Positions 1-7,813 of a stretch of 64,000 nt of DNA are shown in pieces. The notes under the pieces were generated by a model. That model worked only from the letters and a program-made list of their open reading frames with translations, had not been told where the DNA came from and searched no databases. The translations under genes were made by a program, and so were the position numbers. Within the stretch, counting starts at the first letter, position 1. Each line of letters opens with the position of its first letter. The DNA is from Dokdonella sp. (GTDB taxonomy: Bacteria; Pseudomonadota; Gammaproteobacteria; Xanthomonadales; Rhodanobacteraceae): the NCBI GenBank assembly GCA_016712865.1, contig JADJQH010000008.1, positions 1,240,001-1,304,000 on the forward strand, in the 5' to 3' direction.

Positions 1-697
1 CAGTGATGATGCGATAGGGCGCCTTGCCCGCGTAGCCGAGCACCTGGTCCCGGCTGCCGATGGCAACGAAGGCTTTCCGGATCCACGCGGCATAGCGGGG
101 CGTGATCACGAACCACCATTGGTGATCACCGCTTTCGTGCGCAACGACCAGCGGCGTGCCGGGAAACACCGCGCTTTCCTGGAATCTGTCGATGTCGGTG
201 TCATCGTTCGAGCGGAACACCCGCAGCGTGGTCGGGAAGGCGCGCAGGTCGGCGCGCCGGACCACCATGCCGAAGCGAGTCGCTTGCGAAGCGGCAATGC
301 CATCGAGCCAGCGGTTGTCGGCAATGGCTTGCAGGCGGGCCGGGTCCACCGGTTTGCCTTCCTCGTCGTACACCGTGGACTGCGGCAACTGGGCGAAATT
401 CTCGATCCAGTCGCGCACCTGGTTTCCGTCCAGCGTATCCGGCGTGGCGCCGAGGTCATGCATGGAGTCGTCCTCGCGCATCAGGCGGACGTTCTGCGCG
501 TTGATGGCCTGTCGATCCATGATGGGTTGATCGGCCTGGGTTTGGCGGGCGATCCAGTAGTCGGCCGTCAGCTGACCTTCCGTGACTCCGGCCACGCCAA
601 GCGCAGTCGACTCGCGCGCGGCCAGTGGTGTCAGCGGCAATGCCAGTGCAAGCGCCATCACGATTCGCATTGCAAGCAAGGGATGGCGGGTCTTCAT
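1..697 (-). CDS. NlpC/P60-type exported protein with SH3 domains (3' end beyond window)
   Basis: The start lies in the window and the C-terminus lies beyond position 1, so 232 residues are visible. Residues 1-27 form a signal peptide (basic MKTRH, a hydrophobic core, then small residues near LAARE). The rest resembles the N-terminal stabilising helices and bacterial SH3 modules that precede a C40 NlpC/P60 cysteine peptidase: DRFQESAVFPGTPLVV followed by WWFVITPRYAAWI is the family's SH3 signature. The catalytic Cys-His domain would be in the unseen part, so cell-wall peptide hydrolysis in the periplasm is inferred from family and not seen. The ATG overlaps the TGA of the upstream DUF819 gene (ATGA at 694-697), so the two genes are probably cotranscribed and translationally coupled. 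Confidence 0.75.
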   Translation of the reverse strand, partial: MKTRHPLLAMRIVMALALALPLTPLAARESTALGVAGVTEGQLTADYWIARQTQADQPIMDRQAINAQNVRLMREDDSMHDLGATPDTLDGNQVRDWIENFAQLPQSTVYDEEGKPVDPARLQAIADNRWLDGIAASQATRFGMVVRRADLRAFPTTLRVFRSNDDTDIDRFQESAVFPGTPLVVAHESGDHQWWFVITPRYAAWIRKAFVAIGSRDQVLGYAGKAPYRIIT

Positions 698-1845
698 GGG
701 AGTGCGAGCCTGGAAAGGATGGACGCCATCAGCAAACCGAAACCGGTGCCGAGTATGTAGCCGAGCAAGGCCAACAGGATGCCGACCGGCACCAGCGAGC
801 GTGCGTAGCTGGCGGCGAGCAATGGTGTTGCCGCGACACCGCCGATATGTGCCAGGGAAGCAATGCCGCACAGGTAAAGATCGAAGTGGAACAGGCGTGC
901 CGCGAGGACCAGCAGCACGGCATGCAGGACGATGATGGTCAGGCCGCACAAGAGATACAGCGGTGCATCGCCGATGCCTTCGAAGTTGCTCTGCGAGGCG
1001 AGCACCGCAACCACGGCAATCAGCAGCGCGCTGGAGATGGAGCCGGCGCCTGGATAGCGCGCAAGCGGTGTATGCGCGGCGACCAGGCCAAACCCGGTTG
1101 CCAACAGGATGGTCCAGGTGGTTGCCGAGATCATGCTGCTGGTTGGCAGCAGGCTTGCCAGGGAAGCGCTGCCGGCTGCGACGAACAGGGCCAGTCCAAG
1201 CCAGACCAGCACGCTGTCTCCGCTTGCAGGTGCCTGATCGCGCAACTCGCTCACGCTGAGCTCGGCACTGGATTGCGCGCCTGTCCAGCGATTGAAGGCG
1301 GTGGCCAGGGGCGCTGCCGAAAACAGCACGGCCACCCACAGCGAGTAACCCAGGGCATCGGTCAGCAAGGACATCGCCAGCAGCGAGTCCGACATGCCGA
1401 TGGCCTGCTTCACCGCAACCATGTTGGCCGAGCCGCCGACCCAACTGCCGCTGAGCGCCGCCAGCGGTTGCCAGGCATCGCCGGTCAGCCAGCCGCGATA
1501 CAGAAGGAAGCTGGCAATGAAGGCAATGAACAGGCACAGCGAGGTACAGAAGAACACGGCGAGCACGCGTGGTCCGAGCCGGTAGATGGCACGCAGGTCG
1601 CAATTGATCATGAGCAGGAACAGCAAAGCCGGTACCAGGCGGCTGATCAGGCTGGACTGCGCGGACTTGATCTCCTCGTTGACCTGCCAAAGCCCGGTTG
1701 CGGCCAGGCCGGTGACCAGCAGGTAGGTCAGCACGATGGGTGGCACCACCTTGAAGAACGGCCAGGCGAAGCGCCGTTCCAGCGCCGGGAAAATTCCCGC
1801 GCAGAGCAGCATCAGGGCAAGGTAGGGCGGTACCGTCTGGATCAT
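694..1845 (-). CDS. DUF819 family integral membrane protein
   Basis: A 383-residue polytopic inner-membrane protein with about ten hydrophobic segments. The motif SWVGGSANMVAVKQA near residues 132-146 is a hallmark of the DUF819 (YjcL-like) family, which resembles secondary transporters; no substrate has been firmly established for the family. A hydrophilic loop around residues 180-200 separates two membrane halves. The gene heads a two-gene unit with the NlpC/P60-type gene, which starts inside its stop codon. That coupling suggests, but does not prove, a role connected with cell-wall peptides or small peptides. It is divergent from the transglutaminase-like gene across about 196 bp. Confidence 0.8.
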   Translation of the reverse strand: MIQTVPPYLALMLLCAGIFPALERRFAWPFFKVVPPIVLTYLLVTGLAATGLWQVNEEIKSAQSSLISRLVPALLFLLMINCDLRAIYRLGPRVLAVFFCTSLCLFIAFIASFLLYRGWLTGDAWQPLAALSGSWVGGSANMVAVKQAIGMSDSLLAMSLLTDALGYSLWVAVLFSAAPLATAFNRWTGAQSSAELSVSELRDQAPASGDSVLVWLGLALFVAAGSASLASLLPTSSMISATTWTILLATGFGLVAAHTPLARYPGAGSISSALLIAVVAVLASQSNFEGIGDAPLYLLCGLTIIVLHAVLLVLAARLFHFDLYLCGIASLAHIGGVAATPLLAASYARSLVPVGILLALLGYILGTGFGLLMASILSRLALP

Positions 1846-2041
1846 GTGAATCCCTGTGCTTCCTGCGCCGAATGGTGCGCCGCGGAATAGATGATTCCTG
1901 TGCGAATGATGCGAAGCATAAATTATTGACCGTCGATTGCAACCGTGTTACACAGCCGCCACGGATCCTTGCAGTTGGAATTCCCACGCGATGCGGCAAG
2001 CAGCGGTATCGATCTTGACGTGTGTGCAGCGCAAGCGGCAA

Positions 2042-3484
2042 ATGCCGCGTTGCCATGCCCTGCTGCTCGTGTTGCTTGCGCAGGTCGCGATAGCCTCGCC
2101 GTCGGCATCGCTCGACCTTGTCATTGCCAGCATCGACCAGGGCCAGTTCAAACAGGCGCAGACAATGATCGACGCTGGTCTCGCGCAGACTTCGCTTGCA
2201 GAAGAGACGCGCACATCATTCGAGTTTCAGCGCGAACGCATGCGTCGCATCCTGATTGATTTCACCCTGGATGCCGATGCCCTCAAGGCTGCGGTGCGCA
2301 AGCGCATCCCGGACCTTGCCGATGACGAGTTCGCCCGCTGGGATGCCCTGGGGTTGTTCGAGCATCAGCTCATCGACGGACGACTGCTCTACTTCAATCG
2401 CTCGCCTTCAAACCTGTTCCGCTTGAGCGCCGAAGCGCGTGCGCGGGCCAAGCCAGCCGTCGTTTTCAACGACGGGCCGATGGAACGGGCCAACGCCCAT
2501 CATCGTGAGGTCCGCGATGCCGCCGTGGCTGGCCATGCACGCAGCGTCGCACCGCGCCATCTCGAGGTGACCCAATCGCTCACGGTGAACGCCGATGCGG
2601 TGCCAGCCGGGGAAACGGTGCGCGCTTGGATACCGTATCCGCGTGCATTGCCGGGTCAGCAGGAAAGCATCCGCTTGCTCGGCAGCGAGCCATCGCGCCA
2701 CCAGCTTGCGCCCGAGAGTGCCATGCAGCGCACCGTGTACCTGGAAAAGCCGGCGGTGGCCGGCAAACCCACGGTGTTCTCGGTGAGCTACGCGCTGGAT
2801 GTATTTGCGCGTTACGTCGCTGTCGATGCCGACAAGGTGGTTGCGGCCACCATTACCGACGATCTGGCGCCTTATGTCGCCGAACGCGCGCCGCATGTGT
2901 TGTTTACCGAGTCGATCCGCTTGCTGTCACGCCAGATCGTCGGCAAGGAAACCAATCCCTGGCGCATCACGCAGAAACTCTACGCGGCGGTTGACCAGAT
3001 TCCGTGGGCGGGAGCGCGCGAGTATTCGACCATCACCAATATCAGCGACTACGCCTTGCACGCAGGTCACGCCGACTGCGGCCAGCAGACCCTGCTGCTG
3101 ATCACCCTGCTCCGATACAACGGCATTCCCGCGCGCTGGCAGTCGGGCATGGTTTATTCGGACGGCGACTACAGCAACCTGCACGACTGGGGCCAGGTCT
3201 ACATCGCGCCCTACGGCTGGATTCCGATGGATGTCACCAGCGGGCGTCTCGACAGCACGGACGCCGGAATCGCGAATTTCTACCTCGGTGGGCAGGACGC
3301 CTACCGCATCGCCTTCAACGACGACTACAGCCGGCCGCTGGTGCCGGCCAAGCAGCATTTCCGTTCCGAGACCGTCGATCTTCAGCGCGGGGAGGCGGAG
3401 TGGAGGGGTGGCAATTTGTATTTTGACCAGTGGGACTACGACTTTACCTGGCAGGTCAAGCCTGCCGCGCCCGAGAAACCATAA
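2042..3484 (+). CDS. exported transglutaminase-like cysteine protein
   Basis: 480 residues from the chosen ATG at 2042, which begins a convincing signal peptide (MPRCHALLLVLLAQVAIAS). In-frame ATGs upstream at 1937 and 1991 would put a non-signal extension in front of it and were not used. The C-terminal half carries a transglutaminase-like core with a complete candidate triad: Cys346 in HADCGQQ, His381 in LHDWGQVYI and Asp397 in PMDVTSG. Bacterial members of this fold act as peptidases or amidases; the substrate is unknown. The N-terminal half (residues ~20-190) shows no domain I recognise. It ends 37 bp before the TonB receptor gene on the same strand, so the two may be expressed together. 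Confidence 0.8.
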   Translation: MPRCHALLLVLLAQVAIASPSASLDLVIASIDQGQFKQAQTMIDAGLAQTSLAEETRTSFEFQRERMRRILIDFTLDADALKAAVRKRIPDLADDEFARWDALGLFEHQLIDGRLLYFNRSPSNLFRLSAEARARAKPAVVFNDGPMERANAHHREVRDAAVAGHARSVAPRHLEVTQSLTVNADAVPAGETVRAWIPYPRALPGQQESIRLLGSEPSRHQLAPESAMQRTVYLEKPAVAGKPTVFSVSYALDVFARYVAVDADKVVAATITDDLAPYVAERAPHVLFTESIRLLSRQIVGKETNPWRITQKLYAAVDQIPWAGAREYSTITNISDYALHAGHADCGQQTLLLITLLRYNGIPARWQSGMVYSDGDYSNLHDWGQVYIAPYGWIPMDVTSGRLDSTDAGIANFYLGGQDAYRIAFNDDYSRPLVPAKQHFRSETVDLQRGEAEWRGGNLYFDQWDYDFTWQVKPAAPEKP

Positions 3485-3521
3485 CCGCAGGCACATGCGG
3501 CAACCGTAGGGGAAAACAGAA

Positions 3522-6485
3522 ATGAACCGCAGCAATCGAGTGTTGAGAAAGTCTGCCCTGAGCATGGCACTGGGCTTGTGCTTCGCGTTTGCGTTGCCCG
3601 CAGCCCATGCCGGCAATTCCGATGGTTCCGTGCTCGGTCGAACCGGGTCTGGGGCCACGGTCACGGTGACCAATCCGGAAACCGGCTTCACACGCTCGGT
3701 AACTGCCGATGCCGACGGCAACTACCGCTTCCCGTTCCTGCCGGTCGGCAATTATTCCTTGAGTTCCAGCGCTGCGGACAAGCCGGTTCCGGTTACCGTC
3801 AACCTGGGCGTGGCGACCACGGTCAACATCGGTGCGTCCGAAGGCACCTTGAGCACCATCGTGGTTACTGCCGGGGCGATCCAGGCGGTGGATGTCACCT
3901 CGATGGAGAGCGCCACCAACATCAACAAGACAGAGCTGGAACGAATCCCGGTGGAGCGTGATCCACTCGCGGTGGCACTGCTTGCCCCGGGCGTGATCGA
4001 GGGTGAATTTGGCGGAATTTCCTTTGGTGGTTCCTCGGTCGCCGAGAACACCGTCTACATCAACGGCCTCAACGTCACCGATTTCTACAACCGGGTGGGC
4101 TTCTCCTCGGTTCCGTACTCGTTCTACAAGGAATTCCAGATCAAGACCGGCGGATATTCGGTGGAATTTGGCCGAACCACGGGCGGCGTGATCAATGCCG
4201 TTACGCAATCGGGTACCAACGAATTCAAGTTTGGCGCCGAAGCCGTGTGGGAGCCAAGTTTCCTGCAAACCGAGGGCAGCGATCATTACGATGCCGACGG
4301 CAATCCCTATTACATCTCAAGCTACGACGAGTACGAGCGGCGCAACCTGAACGTGTATGCGTCCGGCCCCATCGTCAAGGACAAGTTGTTTTTCTACGCC
4401 TTGTACGAGGCGCGCGACTACCAACCCAGCAACACGACCAGCACCGGCAACCTGCTCAATGAAGGCGATGCCGATGACGGATTCTGGGGCACCAAGCTGG
4501 ACTGGCAGATCAACGACAACCACTTGCTGGAATTCCTCGGCTTCGGTGATTCCAACAGCACGGCCACCGACATCTACCAGTTCGACCTGGCTTCCGGAAA
4601 TCGCGGCGAATACTCGAATACGCGCTTCATCGACAACGGCGGCACCAACTGGTCGGCCACCTACACCGGCTATCTCACTGACAGTTTCTCGATGAAGGCC
4701 ATGTACGGCGAGAACGAGCGCGAGTTTGCGCAGTCGAGCCTGAATGACATCAACTGCAATCGCATCCGTGACCGACGTGATGTCGGCAACGGCGACATCG
4801 GCTGCACCAGCACCTCCACGGTGGCCGAACGTCTCGATACGCGCGAGGCAGCGCGCCTGGATTTCGAATGGACTCTTGGCGACCACCTGCTCAGGTTTGG
4901 CCTGGACCACGAGACCAATACCTCGGATCACAGCCAGTTTTATCCGGGCCCGGATCGCCTGTTGTATGAAATCAACGACACCAGTCCAGGTGCGACGCTT
5001 GCCAATGGTGGTGTGGTACCGGATGGCGTGACTGCTTATGTGCGGACGCGGTCCAATGAAGTGGATGGCACGTTTGAAAGCATCAACTCGGCGTACTACC
5101 TGGAAGACAACTGGACGGTAACCCCCAACCTCGTTCTCAACGCCGGCCTGCGCATGGAAGCCTTCGACAACAAGAACTCGGACGGTGACAGCTATATCAA
5201 GATCGACGACATGCTGGCCCCGCGCTTCGGCTTCACCTGGGACACCGTGGGTGATGGGCGCACCAAGATTTTCGGTACCTTGGGCCGCTACTTCCTGCCG
5301 GTAGCCAACGTGATCAACATCAAGCAAGCCGGTGGCTTTGCCGATGTGCGCACCTTCTATGTGTTCAATGGGCTGGAAGACTTCGAGTTCAACGGCAACA
5401 TCTACCAGCGCCCAATCCTCGGGCCGCAAATCGGTCCGGTGGATGATTCGCAGGGCGATGGCACGGTGGGCGACCTGCGCGGCGAAGTCGACAAGAACAT
5501 GGACCCGGTCTACCAGGATGAGTTGATCCTCGGCTTCCAGTCGATGATGGGCGAGAAATGGTCGGTTGGCGCGCGCGCCATCTTCCGTGACCTGACCAAT
5601 GCCATCGACGACATGGAGCTGACCTCGAACGGTATCCTCTGTGGTGGTGAGCCGGGCTATATCGGCTACATCATGGGCAACCCCGGTGAAGATGCCACGG
5701 TTTACACGGATACCGATTGCGATGGCGAGAACGATGGCTTCGTGACCATCGACACCTCAGTCGCCGGTTGGGCCTTGTACGACGATGATGGCAACTACAT
5801 TGGCGAGACTGGATTCGAGAAGCCCAAGCGTACCTACAAGGCGCTGGAGTTGCAGATCGATCGTGCCTGGGACAAACACTGGTCGTTCAATGCGTCCTAC
5901 ACCTTGTCCTTCAGTGAAGGCAACGCCGAAGGCCCGGTCAATTCCGATACCGACTTTGCCGATACCGGGCGCACCGAGAACTTCGATGATCCCTGGGTCA
6001 ACTACGGTGGCAACGGATTCCTGCCCAATGATCGTCGTCATCAATTCAAGTTCCGTGGCGCCTATGGCTTCAACGATCATTGGCAAGTCGGTGCCAACCT
6101 GATTGCAGAATCGGGACGGCCGGTCAATGCGTTTGGCGTCGGCAATCCGTTCGATGGCACCAATTACCACAGCAACTTCATCTGCGTGGCCAACTGCGAT
6201 TCGGAGAACCCGTCGCAGCGCGTGTACGAGGCCAGTCCGCGCGGGGTTGCCGGTCGCCTGCCGTGGACCTACACCCTGGGTGCCAACGTCAGCTACTACC
6301 AGCCGCTGGGTAGGGGCGACTTGCGCGTGAAGCTGGCGGTGTACAACTTGTTCAACTCGGAGAAGGTGATCGAAGTGGATGACCAATTGGAATCGGACAT
6401 CGGCTTCATCAATCCGAGCTATCGCCAGCCGACCGGTTACCAGACGCCGCGCTACGGCCAGTTGACGGTCACGGTCAACTTCTGA
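3522..6485 (+). CDS. TonB-dependent receptor with N-terminal carboxypeptidase-regulatory domain (Oar-like)
   Basis: 987 residues. A signal peptide ending near AHA at residue 30 is followed by a CarboxypepD_reg-like beta-sandwich (~33-110, including DADGNYRFPFLPVGNYSL), a plug domain (~120-235) and a 22-strand-type barrel ending in the aromatic-terminated LTVTVNF that outer-membrane assembly requires. The start has a good ribosome site (AGGGGAAAA) 6 nt upstream. Receptors of this Oar-like class import large or peptidic substrates in Lysobacterales; the ligand cannot be read from sequence. Neighbours are an exported transglutaminase-like protein upstream and lysA plus a D,D-dipeptidase fusion downstream, so a peptide or muropeptide ligand is a reasonable but unproven guess. 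Confidence 0.9.
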   Translation: MNRSNRVLRKSALSMALGLCFAFALPAAHAGNSDGSVLGRTGSGATVTVTNPETGFTRSVTADADGNYRFPFLPVGNYSLSSSAADKPVPVTVNLGVATTVNIGASEGTLSTIVVTAGAIQAVDVTSMESATNINKTELERIPVERDPLAVALLAPGVIEGEFGGISFGGSSVAENTVYINGLNVTDFYNRVGFSSVPYSFYKEFQIKTGGYSVEFGRTTGGVINAVTQSGTNEFKFGAEAVWEPSFLQTEGSDHYDADGNPYYISSYDEYERRNLNVYASGPIVKDKLFFYALYEARDYQPSNTTSTGNLLNEGDADDGFWGTKLDWQINDNHLLEFLGFGDSNSTATDIYQFDLASGNRGEYSNTRFIDNGGTNWSATYTGYLTDSFSMKAMYGENEREFAQSSLNDINCNRIRDRRDVGNGDIGCTSTSTVAERLDTREAARLDFEWTLGDHLLRFGLDHETNTSDHSQFYPGPDRLLYEINDTSPGATLANGGVVPDGVTAYVRTRSNEVDGTFESINSAYYLEDNWTVTPNLVLNAGLRMEAFDNKNSDGDSYIKIDDMLAPRFGFTWDTVGDGRTKIFGTLGRYFLPVANVINIKQAGGFADVRTFYVFNGLEDFEFNGNIYQRPILGPQIGPVDDSQGDGTVGDLRGEVDKNMDPVYQDELILGFQSMMGEKWSVGARAIFRDLTNAIDDMELTSNGILCGGEPGYIGYIMGNPGEDATVYTDTDCDGENDGFVTIDTSVAGWALYDDDGNYIGETGFEKPKRTYKALELQIDRAWDKHWSFNASYTLSFSEGNAEGPVNSDTDFADTGRTENFDDPWVNYGGNGFLPNDRRHQFKFRGAYGFNDHWQVGANLIAESGRPVNAFGVGNPFDGTNYHSNFICVANCDSENPSQRVYEASPRGVAGRLPWTYTLGANVSYYQPLGRGDLRVKLAVYNLFNSEKVIEVDDQLESDIGFINPSYRQPTGYQTPRYGQLTVTVNF

Positions 6486-6499
6486 TGGCAGGGGAGGAT

Positions 6500-6521
6500 G
6501 CGGCCCGCTTCGGCGGGCCGC
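6500..6521 (+). terminator. GC-rich hairpin after the TonB receptor gene
   Basis: A perfect 9-bp stem (GCGGCCCGC / GCGGGCCGC) is closed by a TTCG tetraloop, beginning 14 bp after the receptor stop codon. No U-tract follows. It may act as a factor-independent or transcript-stabilising end, or as an attenuator in front of lysA. It also argues that lysA translation starts downstream of it. Confidence 0.6.
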
Positions 6522-6547
6522 CTTGCTCGCCTGAGATCGCGGCGAAA

Positions 6548-7813
6548 ATGCCGGATTCACGCTTGATGACTGCGCCCACTTTCGATGGAGTGGACCTGAT
6601 TGAGCTGGCGCAACGCTTCGGCACGCCCTTGCAGGTGTACTCGGCAGGCGATGTCCGCCGGCGAGTGCAGTCGCTCACTCGGGCCTTGCATGGGTTGGAT
6701 GCCCTGATCTGTTATGCGGTCAAGGCCAACAGCAGCCACGCCCTTCTCAAGATGGTGGCCGCGCTTGGCGCCGGCGCCGACATCGTTTCCGGCGGTGAAC
6801 TGGAGAGAAGTCTGCGCGCGGGCATTCCCGGCGAACGCATCGTCTTTTCCGGCGTTGGCAAGACGGCAGAGGAAATCCGCACTGCGCTGCGTGCCGGGGT
6901 GGGGCGCTTCAACGTCGAGTCTGCGGATGAGCTTGAATGCCTGAGCGGCGTGGCGCGTGAGCTCGGTACGGTTGCTTGCGCGGCGGTGCGCATCAATCCG
7001 GATGTCGATGCCAATACCCATGCCAAGATTTCCACCGGCCGGGCCGAGAACAAGTTTGGCGTGAGCATCGACGAGGCACGCAGCTGTTTCGCACAGGCGC
7101 GCGACTTCACGCATGTGGCGCTGAACGGCCTGCATGTGCACATTGGCTCGCAGATCCTGAGTCTCGAACCTTTCCGCCAGGCCTTGCAGGTTGTCGATGG
7201 CTTTCGCCGCGAGCTGGAATCAAGCGGACATGCGATCAGCAGCATCGATGTCGGTGGTGGCCTTGGCGTGAGATACCGCGCGGCGCAAGACAGCCCTCCC
7301 GATGTTGCCGACTACGTTGCGGTGATCCGCGAGGCGCTGCGCGACTTCCATGGCCGCATCGTGCTGGAACCAGGCCGCTGGCTGGTGGCCGAAGCCGGAA
7401 TCCTGTTGACCCGGGTCATCCGCATCAAGCAGGGTAGTGAGCGTCGTTTCCTCATCATCGATGCCGCCATGAACGACTTGCCCAGGCCCAGCCTGTACGG
7501 TGCATGGCATGACATCGTGCATGTGGGGCAGGCAAGTGGCCCCGTGCTTGCCTACGACATCGTGGGGCCGGTCTGCGAAACGGGGGACACGTTTGCGCAG
7601 GCGCGTGAACTGGCCGAATGCAAGGGCGGCGACCTGCTCGCGATCAAGACCACGGGCGCTTATTCCGCGTCGATGGCCTCGAACTACAATTCGCGTCCGC
7701 TGCTGGCCGAGGTGATGGTCGATGGCGGTCGCCATGCGCTGATCCGGCAGCGCCAGAGCCTGGATGCGATGATTGCAGATGAGGTGACTACTTTGCAGTG
7801 GATCAGCGCATGA
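6548..7813 (+). CDS. lysA: diaminopimelate decarboxylase
   Basis: PLP enzyme of the alanine-racemase-fold decarboxylases that converts meso-diaminopimelate to L-lysine in the cytosol. The start at 6548 gives 421 residues, the usual length; the longer reading from 6485 would run through the hairpin at 6500-6521, and 6566 is a second possible start. Visible motifs are the PLP lysine K59 in YAVKANSSH, HVHIGSQ near residue 196, the phosphate-binding DVGGGLG, EPGRWLVAEAG, the substrate cysteine C343 in GPVCETGD, and the C-terminal GAYSASMASNYNSR. It overlaps the following gene by ATGA (7810-7813), which ties it to a D-Ala-D-Ala dipeptidase fusion. In that setting it could recycle diaminopimelate from cell-wall peptides as well as supply lysine. 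Confidence 0.9.
   Translation: MPDSRLMTAPTFDGVDLIELAQRFGTPLQVYSAGDVRRRVQSLTRALHGLDALICYAVKANSSHALLKMVAALGAGADIVSGGELERSLRAGIPGERIVFSGVGKTAEEIRTALRAGVGRFNVESADELECLSGVARELGTVACAAVRINPDVDANTHAKISTGRAENKFGVSIDEARSCFAQARDFTHVALNGLHVHIGSQILSLEPFRQALQVVDGFRRELESSGHAISSIDVGGGLGVRYRAAQDSPPDVADYVAVIREALRDFHGRIVLEPGRWLVAEAGILLTRVIRIKQGSERRFLIIDAAMNDLPRPSLYGAWHDIVHVGQASGPVLAYDIVGPVCETGDTFAQARELAECKGGDLLAIKTTGAYSASMASNYNSRPLLAEVMVDGGRHALIRQRQSLDAMIADEVTTLQWISA

Noticed and set aside
625-1890. 421-residue Gln-rich plus-strand ORF opposite the DUF819 gene
   Set aside because: It is an antisense shadow of a polytopic membrane protein, with biased composition and no start signal.
6485-6547. Upstream ATG for lysA overlapping the TonB receptor stop
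   Set aside because: Translation would pass through the perfect 9-bp hairpin, and the added residues match nothing in the family.
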